A stretch of DNA of 64,000 bases from Verrucomicrobiia bacterium (GTDB lineage: Bacteria; Verrucomicrobiota; Verrucomicrobiia; Limisphaerales; CAIMTB01). A model generated the notes under the pieces. The model was not told the DNA's origin. It ran no database searches and was given only the letters and a program-made list of their open reading frames with translations. Each line of letters opens with the position of its first letter. Position 1 is the first letter of the stretch. Below, piece after piece: positions 53,968 through 64,000 of the stretch. Location of the stretch: assembly GCA_019634625.1 (NCBI GenBank), contig JAHCBA010000034.1, forward strand, positions 1-64,000, read 5' to 3'. A program made the translations under genes and the position numbers.

Positions 53968-54345
53968 TCAGGCCCTGCGGGGAGGAGGATAGGGCGGCGC
54001 TTCAAGACGCCGTCCGGAAGATTCGAAGGAGAGGAAAACGGGCTCCAGCCGCGGGGGCGGGAACAGCAGGGCCATGGGTTCCAGCGGCTGCCCCAGCTCC
54101 AGCTTGACCTGCTGCACGACCGGCACCTCGGCCTTGCCCTGCGCCTGGCGCCCTTCGCGCACAAACAGGCAGATCCCGCACGCATGATCGCCGTCGAAGG
54201 TCATCGCCAACGCCACCCCCACCGGTTCCGTCCGCACCCGCTCCGCGAACATCGACGCCCACGCCACCGACTGGATCATCCCCCAGTGCCAGCCCAGCGA
54301 CACGCTGAGCATCACCGCCAGGAGGATTCGGGAACAGGCACGCAT
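53968..54345 (-). CDS. Small exported Cys protein (DUF2946-like)
   Basis: A 125-residue protein with N-terminal hydrophobic segment [20 protein letters not shown], then [20 protein letters not shown] with a CxxC pair preceded by His, and a proline-rich C-terminus ([26 protein letters not shown]). The layout equals that of the 103-residue protein at 30287-30598 and of small DUF2946-like proteins found near metal genes. A redox or metal-binding role for HxCxxC is likely; nothing more can be said. Confidence 0.65.
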   Translation of the reverse strand: MRACSRILLAVMLSVSLGWHWGMIQSVAWASMFAERVRTEPVGVALAMTFDGDHACGICLFVREGRQAQGKAEVPVVQQVKLELGQPLEPMALLFPPPRLEPVFLSFESSGRRLEAPPYPPPRRA

Positions 54346-54438
54346 GAACGCCGTTGTGACCTCGGCGGTGTACGTCGTGCCCCCCGCGAAGTCAATGCCA
54401 ACCGCCATGCCAATCGTCCGCTCGGCGCATCCCGTGAA

Positions 54439-54513
54439 TCGGAGGGACGAGCTCCGCGAGTCCGCAATCCATCGCTCCACCCCCCTGCGGCCTCGTGGAA
54501 CCCAGCCCTCCGA
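54439..54513. repeat. 75-bp dispersed element, copy 2
   Basis: Same length, ends (TCGGAGGG...CCCTCCGA) and interior (GGACGAGCTCCGCGAGTCC, GCGGCCTCGTGGAAC) as the element at 3093-3167. It lies in the 313-bp gap between the small Cys protein gene and the haloperoxidase remnant. Confidence 0.75.
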
Positions 54514-54594
54514 TCTCACCATCCCGCTTCACCATGCGATGGCGGTGGACGGCGTGCTGCTACGGCGGGGTGGCAGTCGTGTCGAGCAACGAAA

Positions 54595-54617
54595 AGGGCG
54601 GCGTGGAACGCCGCCCT
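54595..54617 (-). terminator. Intrinsic terminator
   Basis: AGGGCGGCGT and ACGCCGCCCT form a perfect 10-bp stem with a 3-base loop. On the minus strand it is followed by TTTTCG and lies 42 bp after the stop at 54659, so it would end the haloperoxidase transcript. Confidence 0.8.
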
Positions 54618-54658
54618 GGAAGTTTCGGAGGATCGGAATCGGCTGCCGGCGAGCCGCC

Positions 54659-55680
54659 TCACGGGCGAGCGGGGGCGCGTCGCGAATCGAAGCCCGGGAT
54701 CACCCTGGCTTTTTTCGGCTGGAGATGATGGGTATGGACCCATTGCCCGATCCGACGACCGAGACGCTGGCCCTCGCGGACGGCAAAGCGGAAGTGGATT
54801 CCGGCCATGACCCGGGAGTTCCCGTTCTCGTCGGCGGCCTGGGTGAAGGACTCGAACGACCGCGTTCCAGCGACGGGATCCAGCGCGGTGGGCGATTCCA
54901 TTGCGAACGGCGTCCGGTCGCCGAGCACGCGTCCCAGGATTTCGGCGGCCGCATCGCCCAGCACGCTATGGGTGGAGGGATAGTCCTGGATGGGAGGCGT
55001 CGGCAGGAGCGGAGACCAGTTCGCATCCGGTCCGGTGAGCGGATTGCCGTCGGTGTCGCCGGCCCGAATGGCGGTCAGGGGACGCCAGAAGTCGTAGTGA
55101 AGTTTGGAGTCCCAGCCTGCGATGTAGCCGTCGGCCATGGCCATGTTCACAAGGGCGAAGAGTCGGGCCGCCTCCCAGAGGGACAGGCCGGAGCCTTGCC
55201 CGACGAGTCGAGTCACCCGGTTCCAGCCCAGGTCGGAGAACTCGTACCAGTCGAGGCAAGGAGCCAGGCGTCGAGTTGGGACTCATGGTTCGGGAAGAGG
55301 CGCAGAAGGACCCCATGCGCGGCAGCCGCGGCGGCGGCTTCGGGATCGGCGGCGGCATCGCGTCCGTCGAAGGCATAGGATTCGAAGAACGGGAGCACGG
55401 CATTGACCGCATCGTGCATGGCGACGTGGACCATGGCCAAGGTGCGAGTGGCTTGGAGGGGATCGGCGTAACCGTCGTCCGTCGTGATGGCGGCGATGGT
55501 GTGAAGGTTCCAGGTGCGGACGACCTGCGAAGAGTAAGGAGGCACGGGCCCGACTGCGGCGCGGGCCGGGTCGGGTTCGGTCCAGCCTGTCAGTCCAAGG
55601 AGGCCGGCGAGGAGCAGGCATGCCCGTCGTTGTCCGGAACGGAGGGCTGGGGGCGTTTCGTGGGATTTCGTGGATTTCAT
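54659..55680 (-). pseudogene. Vanadium-dependent haloperoxidase-like protein, internally deleted
   Basis: Two frames belong to one gene. The first (from ATG 55680) has a signal peptide, VRTWNLHTIAAITTDDGYAD and LAMVHVAMHDAVNAVLPFFE. The second has LSLWEAARLFALVNMAMADG, YIAGWDSKLHYDFWRPLTAI, YPSTHSVLGDAAAEILGRVL (the PAP2/haloperoxidase motif) and VMAGIHFRFAVREGQRLGRR (the vanadate-binding His region). Around 55215-55255 they are joined out of frame with loss of roughly 100 residues, so no full enzyme can be made. Family members oxidise halides or act as acid phosphatases outside the cytoplasm. Confidence 0.8.
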
Positions 55681-55774
55681 GTTCGATTGAGAGGGAACGC
55701 GACGCGGCCAGTGAACGGCGGCCGGCGAGTTCCGACACCAATGCGCATTCGCGGGGTCCGGGGTGGCCAACTCA

Positions 55775-56503
55775 TTTTGCCGGTCCTGCGGACGTCGCGA
55801 TTCCGGACACGATCGCCGGACTGCCGGTCACCGCCATCGGCGTGCGCGCCTTCTCGAATCGGGAGGACCTCACCCGTGTCACGATCCCCCATGGCGTCAC
55901 GACCCTGGAGAATCAGGCCTTTGCCCGATGCTTCCGGCTCACTGGTGTGACCATCCCGAACACCGTCACGAATCTCGGGGCACTGGCGTTCGAGGGGTGC
56001 GGCAGCCTGTCTTTCGGGAGAGTCCGGGCGCCATTGTCTATTCTCGAGCCGGGACCTCGGGTTGGGGGCCAACCTTCGAAGAACGTCCCACGGCACGATG
56101 GGTGACGCCGCCCCTCTACGCCGATTGGCTGGCATCCAGCGGGCTGCCGACCGCGCACCCCGAGGCCAGCGGGGAGCAAGACGATCCGGATGGAGACGGC
56201 ATGAACAACCGTGCCGAGATGCTCGCAGGGACGGATCCCACGGACCCGGTATCCGTTCTGACCCTTGAGACCGTACCCCGACCGGAGGCTTTGACCGATG
56301 CGGACCGGACGGAGATCGGGCCGGGCCTTCGCGCCGTGTATTTCCGCAGCATTCCGGGCAGGAGCTACGGGGCGCAATTTGCCGAGTCGCCGGAGGGTCC
56401 CTGGAACACCACGGCGGTTGTCACCGCCGGCTCGGGGCAGACGAGACTGCTTTTCGAGGCGTCCGCGTCCGCCACGTTCCACCGGGTGATCCTGGCGCAG
56501 TGA
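55775..56503 (+). pseudogene. BspA-type leucine-rich repeat surface protein, C-terminal remnant
   Basis: The first frame has LRR_5 units, IPDTIAGLPVTAIGVRAFSN, REDLTRVTIPHGVTTLENQA and IPNTVTNLGALAFEGCGSLS. At about 56020 the frame shifts and continues GAIVYSRAGTSGWGPTFEER, PTARWVTPPLYADWLASSGL, a Ca-binding DDPDGDGMNNRAEMLAGTDP and a beta module ending FHRVILAQ. The N-terminus is missing and homology begins inside DNA next to the haloperoxidase gene. It is the end of a long secreted LRR protein, now broken. The following 278 bp to 56781 show nothing. Confidence 0.7.
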
Positions 56504-56781
56504 CCAGCGAGAGCGCGGGTCTGGCGATCTCCTGGATCCAGGAACGCGACTTGCACGGATGAAGCAAGAGGCCGTGATCCGCCCACAACTCCGGGATTCA
56601 CGGCCCACCCAATCCCCCGCGTCTCCATCCTTGTCGCCGCCGCCGCGTCACGGTAGAGCCTTCCCACCACCCCAACCGCCCCACCCGCTTCCCTTTGCCG
56701 GGAACGGAACAGGGCAGCGCCCCCGGGGAATACCCCGGAGGCCGGGGCCCATTCGGAACCCATCGAGGAAAAGGAACTGCC

Positions 56782-58032
56782 ATGGCATGGACATCCACCA
56801 AGGACCTGCTGCTGCCCGCCACCGTCACCGGCTCCTGGCCCCGCCCGCGCTGGTACAACGTGAACCTGTGGGGCCGCCCTCTCGATACGGCCATGATGGA
56901 CCCCTGGTTCCGCGAACAGTTCGCCGACGCTCATGCCGTGGTCGTCTCCGACCAGTGCCGCGCCGGACTCGATATCCTCACGACCGGGGATTATCACCTC
57001 GACGAGGATGTTGCCGGCCGTTCCTGGCACCATTACCCGCTCCAGCGCTGGAAAGGGCTCGAGCACGAGGAATTGCAGACCGAAAAAACCCGCTCCCCCC
57101 TCCTCTCCTACCCGGTCGGCACCATGCTCGACTCGATCTACAAGACCTGGCGCTGGCCCCGCGTCGTCGGCAAGGTCCAGCATGACCCCCGCAATCCCCT
57201 CGAATACGCCAAGATCTGGCGCATCGCCCAGCAGGCCGCCGCCTCCTCCGGACGCCCCATCAAGTTCGGCACCTGCTCCGCCCAGGTCCTCGCCTTCTTC
57301 CTCGATTCCCACACGCCCCATTACTCCCTCGACGACAAACGCGAACTGATCTGGAGTATGGCCGAGGCCATGAACCTCGAACTCCGCCAGCTCGCCGCCT
57401 CCGGCTGCAAGGTCATCCAGGTCGAGGAACCCACCCTCCACTTCATGGCCCGCTACTCCCCCGATCAGAAGGAATTCATCGATTTCCTCGTGGACGCCTT
57501 CAACCGCGAAATCGAGGGCCTCGACGATGTCGAGGTCTGGATCCACACCTGCTGGGGCAATCCCAACATGCAGAAGGTCTTCAAGGACGAGTCCTACGCC
57601 CAGTCCATGGAGATCTACCTCGACCGCCTCAAGGGCGATGTCTGGACCATCGAAGCCACCGAAAACGACCTCCGCGAACTCCCCCTCTTCGACCGCTACC
57701 GCGACCGCCTCTCCAAAAAGATCGCCGTCGGCGTCATCAGCCATCGCACCCTCCAGGCCGACTTCCCCGATGTCGTCGCCGATCGCGTCCGCCGCGCCCT
57801 GCGCCACATCCCTCCCGACAAACTGATCCTCTCCACCGATTGCGGCTTCGGACGCCAGGGCTTCAACCGCCACCTGGCCTTCTACAAAACCGTCGGAATC
57901 TCCATGGCCCGCAATCTCATCCTCAAGGAACTCGGCCTCCCCGAACGTCCCGTCCCCGCCGCCGACGAGGGGCTCGCCTGGGACCAGCTTCCCGACCACG
58001 AACCCCTCACCCACCTCAAGCCCCTGCGGTAA
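56782..58032 (+). CDS. Core-MetE-like cobalamin-independent methionine synthase family protein
   Basis: A 416-residue protein of the MetE C-terminal (COG0620) family: LLLPATVTGSWPRPRWYN at the start, IKFGTCSAQVLAFFLDSHTP, VIQVEEPTLHFMARY, the zinc ligands in VEVWIHTCWGNPNMQKVF (His and Cys), WTIEATENDLRELPLF and the last Cys in LILSTDCGFGRQGFNRH. About half the length of E. coli MetE, so it is the single-barrel type, which transfers a methyl group to homocysteine from a donor that may differ from methyl-folate. AAAGGAA precedes ATG 56782. Nearby genes do not add to the assignment. Confidence 0.85.
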   Translation: MAWTSTKDLLLPATVTGSWPRPRWYNVNLWGRPLDTAMMDPWFREQFADAHAVVVSDQCRAGLDILTTGDYHLDEDVAGRSWHHYPLQRWKGLEHEELQTEKTRSPLLSYPVGTMLDSIYKTWRWPRVVGKVQHDPRNPLEYAKIWRIAQQAAASSGRPIKFGTCSAQVLAFFLDSHTPHYSLDDKRELIWSMAEAMNLELRQLAASGCKVIQVEEPTLHFMARYSPDQKEFIDFLVDAFNREIEGLDDVEVWIHTCWGNPNMQKVFKDESYAQSMEIYLDRLKGDVWTIEATENDLRELPLFDRYRDRLSKKIAVGVISHRTLQADFPDVVADRVRRALRHIPPDKLILSTDCGFGRQGFNRHLAFYKTVGISMARNLILKELGLPERPVPAADEGLAWDQLPDHEPLTHLKPLR

Positions 58033-58050
58033 CGGCGCACCCGCCGCACG

Positions 58051-58803
58051 ATGGACTCCACCTGCCCGGCCCCACCGTCAGCCGCCCCAGCCCCCGCCCC
58101 CCAACCGGTCTTCCGCGTCCGCCATCTGACCCGGACCTACGGTCTCGGTGAGGCTGAGGTCCATGCCCTCGCCGGCGTGGACCTCGACCTTCACGCGGGC
58201 GAACTCGTGGTCCTCCTCGGCCCGTCCGGCAGCGGCAAAACCACCCTCCTCAACAATCTCGGCGGCCTCGACCTCCCCACCTCCGGCGAACTCCGCTACC
58301 GCGATCTCGACCTCACCCACGCCTCCGAAGATCGCCTCACCCGCTACCGACGGGACGCCGTCGGCTTCATCTTCCAGTTCTACAACCTCATCCCCAGCCT
58401 CACCGCCCGGGAGAACGTCGCCCTCATCACCGAGATCGCCCGCGATCCCATGCCCCCGGAGGAAGCCCTCGCCCTCGTTCATCTCCAGGCCCGCCTCGAC
58501 CATTTCCCCGCCCAGCTCTCCGGTGGCGAACAACAGCGCGTCGCCATCGCCCGCGCCATCGCCAAACGCCCCGAAGTCCTCCTCTGCGACGAACCCACCG
58601 GCGCCCTCGATGTTCGTACCGGCGTCGTCGTCCTCGAAGCCATCGAACGCGCCAACCGCGAACTCGGCACCCTCACCGTCATCATCACTCACAACGCCGT
58701 CATGGCCGACATGGCCGATCGCGTCCTCCACTTCTCCGACGGCCGCGTCCTCCGTGAACACCGCAACCCCCGCCGCGCCCTCCCCTCCTCCCTCAACTGG
58801 TAG
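58051..58803 (+). CDS. ABC transporter ATPase (LolD/MacB type)
   Basis: A 250-residue ATPase: 30 residues of Pro/Ala-rich start, Walker [22 protein letters not shown]-loop [20 protein letters not shown], signature [16 protein letters not shown], Walker [13 protein letters not shown] and H-loop ITHN (Asn after His instead of Asp). This is the group that powers FtsX-like permeases in lipoprotein release or macrolide/peptide export. The permease gene follows after 77 bp. Confidence 0.9.
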   Translation: MDSTCPAPPSAAPAPAPQPVFRVRHLTRTYGLGEAEVHALAGVDLDLHAGELVVLLGPSGSGKTTLLNNLGGLDLPTSGELRYRDLDLTHASEDRLTRYRRDAVGFIFQFYNLIPSLTARENVALITEIARDPMPPEEALALVHLQARLDHFPAQLSGGEQQRVAIARAIAKRPEVLLCDEPTGALDVRTGVVVLEAIERANRELGTLTVIITHNAVMADMADRVLHFSDGRVLREHRNPRRALPSSLNW

Positions 58804-58879
58804 CTCCCCCAAACCCACCCTTCCCCTTCCCCCTTACCTCTTCGCTCTTCCCTCTTCCCCCGCCCCGCCCCGCCCCCCC

Positions 58880-61246
58880 GTGCTCTCCCAACTCGACCGC
58901 AAACTCCTTCGCGACCTCCGTCGCCTCCGCGGCCAGGCCGTCGCCGTCGCCGTCGTCATGGCCTGCGGCCTCGCCATGCTCATCATGGCCCGCAGCCTCA
59001 TCCACTCCCTCGAAACCACCCGCCTCGAATACTACGAGGCCCACCGCTTCGCCGACGCCTTCGCCCACCTCAAACGCGCCCCCGCCTCCCTCGCCCGCCG
59101 CATCGCCGACGTCCCCGGCGTCGCCGCCGTCCAGCCCGGCATCGCCGCCCAGGTCACCCTCGACCTCCCCGAACTCGACGAACCCGCCAGCGGCATGGTC
59201 CGTTCCCTCCCCGATCACGCCCCGCCGCAACTCAACCGCCTCTTCCTCCGGCGCGGACACTGGCTCGACCCGGCCCGCCGCGGCGAAGTGCTCGTCGGCG
59301 AGGCCTTCGCCGACGCCAATGCCCTCCGGCCCGGCGATTCCCTGGTGATGCTCCTCGACGGTCGCCGCCAGGTCCTCCGCATCGCCGGCATCGTCCTGTC
59401 CCCCGAATACATCTTCGAATCCCGTCCCGGTGCCGCCCTTCCCGACAACCGCACCTACGGGATCTTCTGGATGCGGGAGGAGGAGGCCGCGGCCGCCTTC
59501 GACCTCGACGGCGCCTTCAATCATCTCGCCCTCACCCTCGCACCCGGCGCCCCGCTGCGCCCCGTCCTCAACGCCGTGGATCGCCTCCTCGAACCCTACG
59601 GCGGACGCGGCGCCTTTGGCCGGACGGATCATCCCTCCCACATCCGCGTCTCCGACGAAATCCGCGTCCTCGAAACCCTCTCCATCGGGTTCCCCGTGGT
59701 CTTCCTCAGCGTCGCCGCGTTCATGGTCCACTCGGTCCTCTCCCGGCTCCTCACCCTCCAGCGCGAACAAATCGCCATCCTCAAGGCCTTCGGCTTCGAC
59801 AACGGCCGCATCGGCCGCCACTACCTCCGCTTCGCCCTCGCCATGGTCGCCGGCGGCGTTCTCGGCGGCACCCTCGGCGGCGCCTTCCTCGGCACCCGCC
59901 TCGTCGGCATGTACCACCTCTTCTTTCGCTTCCCCAGCCTCGAGTTCCGCCTCGACGCCGGGGCCGTCGCCATCGCCCTCGTCGTCGGCCTCGGCGCCGC
60001 CCTCGCCGGCGCCTGGAATGCCGTCCGCGCCGCCACCCGCCTTCCCCCCGCCGAGGCCATGCGCCCGGAACCCCCCGCCAGCTTCCGCCCCGCCTGGATC
60101 GAACGCTCCGGCATCGCCCCCCTCTTCTCCCACGCCTTCCGCATCGCCGTCCGCAACCTCGAACGCCGCCCCGCCCAGGCCGCCTTCACCGTCGCCGGCC
60201 TCGCCCTCGCCACCGCCCTCCTGATCGTCCCCAACTGCTTCCGGGACAGCGTCCAGGATCTCCTCGGATTCCAGTGGGATGTCGTCCAGCGCCAGGACAT
60301 CAACGTCGGCCTCTTCCAGCCCGGCTCCGTCGCCATCCTCTCCCCCCTCCGCCACCTGCCCGGCGTCCGCCATGTCGAACCCTTCCGCCATGCCCCGGTC
60401 CGCGTCCGCTTCGGACATCGCAGCCGTCAGCTCGCCATCCAGGGCATCCCGGCCGACGCCCGGCACAGCCGCGTCGTCGAAGCCGGCTTCCGGGAAGTCC
60501 CCCTTCCCACCCACGGCCTCGTCGTCTCCCGAATCCTCGCCGACGTCCTCGGCGCCCGCGTCGGCGATGTCGTGACCGTCGAGTTCCTCGAAGGCCGCCG
60601 GCCCGTCCATCACCTCCCCCTCGTCGGGCTCGCCGACGATCTCACCGGCATCTCCGCCTACCTCGAACGTTCCGCCCTCAACCGCCTCCTCCTCGATGGC
60701 GACCTCGTCACCGGCGCCAGCGTCACCATCGACCCCGCCCGCCGCGACGAGTTCCTCCGCGCCCTCAAGGGCGTCCCCCGCATCGGCTGGGTCGGCATCA
60801 AGGAATCCCTCCGCGAGAACTTTCGCCGCACCACCGCCGCCAGCATCAACCTCATCCAGAGCATCTACCTCCTCTTCGCCGTCGTCGTCACCTTCGGCGT
60901 CGTGTACAACAACGCCCGCATCTCCCTCGCCGAACGCGCCCGCGAACTCGCCACCCTCCGCGTCATCGGCTTCTCCCGCCGCGAAGTCGGCGCCGTCCTC
61001 CTCACCGAACTCACCCTCCTCGCCCTCCTCGCCGTCCCCCTCGGCCTCCTCCTCGGCACCGGCTTCGCCACAGCCATCCTCGGCATGGTCAACACCGAAA
61101 CCGTCCGCCTCCCCACCGTCCTCACCCCCCGCAACTACGCCTTCGCCGTCCTCGTCGTCACCGTCGCCTCCACCCTCTGCGCCCTCCTCGTCCTCCGCCG
61201 CGTCCGCCAGCTCGACCTCGTCGCCACCCTCAAGGCCCCCGAGTGA
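58880..61246 (+). CDS. FtsX/MacB-type ABC permease
   Basis: A 788-residue protein with GTG start at 58880 (VLSQLDRKLLRDLRRLRGQA). It has the duplicated FtsX layout: first helix AVAVVMACGLAMLIMARSLI, a periplasmic domain, three helices (GFPVVFLSVAAFMVHSVLSR and on), then a second copy (AAFTVAGLALATALLIVPNC, SIYLLFAVVVTFGVVYNNAR, LTLLALLAVPLGLLLGTGFA, FAVLVVTVASTLCALLVLRR) with ARELATLRVIGFSRREVGAV between helices. It works with the ATPase upstream. No periplasmic adaptor gene is seen in the window. Confidence 0.9.
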   Translation: MLSQLDRKLLRDLRRLRGQAVAVAVVMACGLAMLIMARSLIHSLETTRLEYYEAHRFADAFAHLKRAPASLARRIADVPGVAAVQPGIAAQVTLDLPELDEPASGMVRSLPDHAPPQLNRLFLRRGHWLDPARRGEVLVGEAFADANALRPGDSLVMLLDGRRQVLRIAGIVLSPEYIFESRPGAALPDNRTYGIFWMREEEAAAAFDLDGAFNHLALTLAPGAPLRPVLNAVDRLLEPYGGRGAFGRTDHPSHIRVSDEIRVLETLSIGFPVVFLSVAAFMVHSVLSRLLTLQREQIAILKAFGFDNGRIGRHYLRFALAMVAGGVLGGTLGGAFLGTRLVGMYHLFFRFPSLEFRLDAGAVAIALVVGLGAALAGAWNAVRAATRLPPAEAMRPEPPASFRPAWIERSGIAPLFSHAFRIAVRNLERRPAQAAFTVAGLALATALLIVPNCFRDSVQDLLGFQWDVVQRQDINVGLFQPGSVAILSPLRHLPGVRHVEPFRHAPVRVRFGHRSRQLAIQGIPADARHSRVVEAGFREVPLPTHGLVVSRILADVLGARVGDVVTVEFLEGRRPVHHLPLVGLADDLTGISAYLERSALNRLLLDGDLVTGASVTIDPARRDEFLRALKGVPRIGWVGIKESLRENFRRTTAASINLIQSIYLLFAVVVTFGVVYNNARISLAERARELATLRVIGFSRREVGAVLLTELTLLALLAVPLGLLLGTGFATAILGMVNTETVRLPTVLTPRNYAFAVLVVTVASTLCALLVLRRVRQLDLVATLKAPE

Positions 61247-61383
61247 CCGGACCCTGCCCACGTCGGGACTCGTCCTCGAACCCGCAGGCACACCCTTTCG
61301 AGCGCCGCCCTGGGGCGCCGCCCCGATGGGTTCGATCTTGCCCGGCCCTCCCATTCCGCGTGCGAACTCCATCTCAGGCCTCA

Positions 61384-61740
61384 CGCCTCAGGCCTCAGGC
61401 CTCAGGTCTCAGGCCTCAGGCCTCAGGTCTCAGGCCTCAGGTCTCAGGCCTCAGGCCTCAGGTCTCAGGTCTCAGGTCTCAGGCCTCAGGCCTCAGGTCT
61501 CAGGTCTCAGGCCTCAGGCCTCAGGCCTCAGGTCTCAGGCCTCAGGCCTCAGGTCTCAGGCCTCAGGTCTCAGGCCTCAGGCCTCAGGTCTCAGGTCTCA
61601 GGTCTCAGGCCTCAGGCCTCAGGCCTCAGGCCTCAGGTCTCAGGTCTCAGGCCTCAGGCCTCAGGCCTCAGGTCTCAGGTCTCCGGCCTCAGGCCTCAGG
61701 CCTCAGGCCTCAGGTTTCAGGCTTCAGCCTTCAGCCTCCA
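61384..61740. repeat. Heptanucleotide array, about 48 units of CTCAGGC/CTCAGGT
   Basis: An unbroken run of 7-bp units CTCAGGC or CTCAGGT fills the space between the ABC permease (stop 61246) and aconitase (start 61831). The only variable position is the last base, C or T, in an irregular order; the last few units decay (TTCAGGC, TTCAGCC, TCCAGCC). The 7-bp unit contains no stop, so all frames are open, but no gene is meant. The remaining parts of the gap (61247-61383 and 61741-61830) hold nothing I recognise. Confidence 0.92.
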
Positions 61741-61830
61741 GCCTTCAGATCCCCGCCGCCCGCTTGACTCGCTTTTCCAGCCGCCGCAACGTCCCCGGCC
61801 GCACCCTTTCCGGGCGCGCCTGACCTGTTC

Positions 61831-64000
<2,170 letters not shown>

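Noticed and set aside
58793-61384. An 863-codon open frame on the minus strand opposite the FtsX-type permease, and similar long ones at 56365-58014 and 61717-63864
   Set aside because: The products are runs of E, G, D and A caused by the strong C-ending codon preference of the real plus-strand genes (permease, core-MetE, aconitase). No motif, start signal or domain is visible.
48741-61740. CRISPR arrays at the two heptamer repeat tracts
   Set aside because: Units are 7 bp, contiguous and without spacers, and there are no cas genes in the window.

Overview
The window looks like accessory and core chromosome of a member of the Verrucomicrobiota, probably of the Limisphaerales/Pedosphaera type. 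The evidence is the high G+C content, the many prepilin-like proteins with an [14 protein letters not shown]-terminus and an H-X9-DG motif, PEP-CTERM tails, choice-of-anchor M secreted proteins, HAF repeats and the typical C-terminal FFRVRSE module. No tRNA or rRNA was found.

Layout. 1-3.6 kb is debris: half of a sigma-54 activator joined head to head to half of an IS21 helper at a 38-bp palindrome, then a Uma2 nuclease, a VapBC-type pair and remnants. 3.6-8.8 kb holds three tandem prepilin-like genes, then a truncated TMTC-like membrane protein fused by deletion to the end of a GT2 glycosyltransferase, and an FkbM methyltransferase. 9.1-30.6 kb is a large and partly decayed metal (most likely zinc) acquisition region. 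30.9-31.5 kb is another toxin-antitoxin pair. 31.5-35.8 kb encodes an RND efflux pump. 35.9-47.3 kb mixes an AAA ATPase, an ankyrin protein, a secreted PEP/pyruvate-binding enzyme and two paralogous anchored proteins with duplicated fragments. 47.7-56.5 kb holds an SDR enzyme, a fused spermidine synthase-like protein, a second secreted-protein locus and two broken genes. 56.8-64 kb is ordinary core genome: core-MetE, a FtsX-type ABC exporter and aconitase (running off the end).

The central system. From 30598 down to 24706 on the minus strand runs a compact cluster: small Cys/His membrane-anchored protein, prepilin-like protein, ZnuA-like binding protein, ZnuC-like ATPase, ZnuB-like permease, choice-of-anchor M surface protein and a His-rich putative lipoprotein. 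From ZnuA to the lipoprotein every junction is an ATGA overlap. Next to it lie a PEP-CTERM choice-of-anchor M protein, an All3515-type protein (a family known in cyanobacteria as Zur-repressed), another choice-of-anchor M protein, and a second coupled operon of COG0523 (CobW-like) GTPase, prepilin-like protein and PepSY membrane protein followed by a 1443-residue HAF/anchor-M protein. A near-palindrome TGCRA-N5-TTGCA stands at the head of the Znu cluster and upstream of the All3515-type gene; I propose it as the operator of a Fur-family (Zur-like) repressor. The joint picture is a zinc-starvation regulon: surface proteins with His patches, an ABC importer, a metallochaperone GTPase, and remnants of MerC, TonB-receptor and FmdB-like genes of the same regulon.

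The region is strongly rearranged: three COG0523 copies of which two are broken, two near-identical antitoxin/PIN modules lying beside the broken copies, three copies of one C-terminal module, and several duplicated 75-190 bp segments. A second locus (51388-54345) repeats the order small Cys protein, prepilin-like protein, secreted proteins, which suggests that this order is functionally meaningful.
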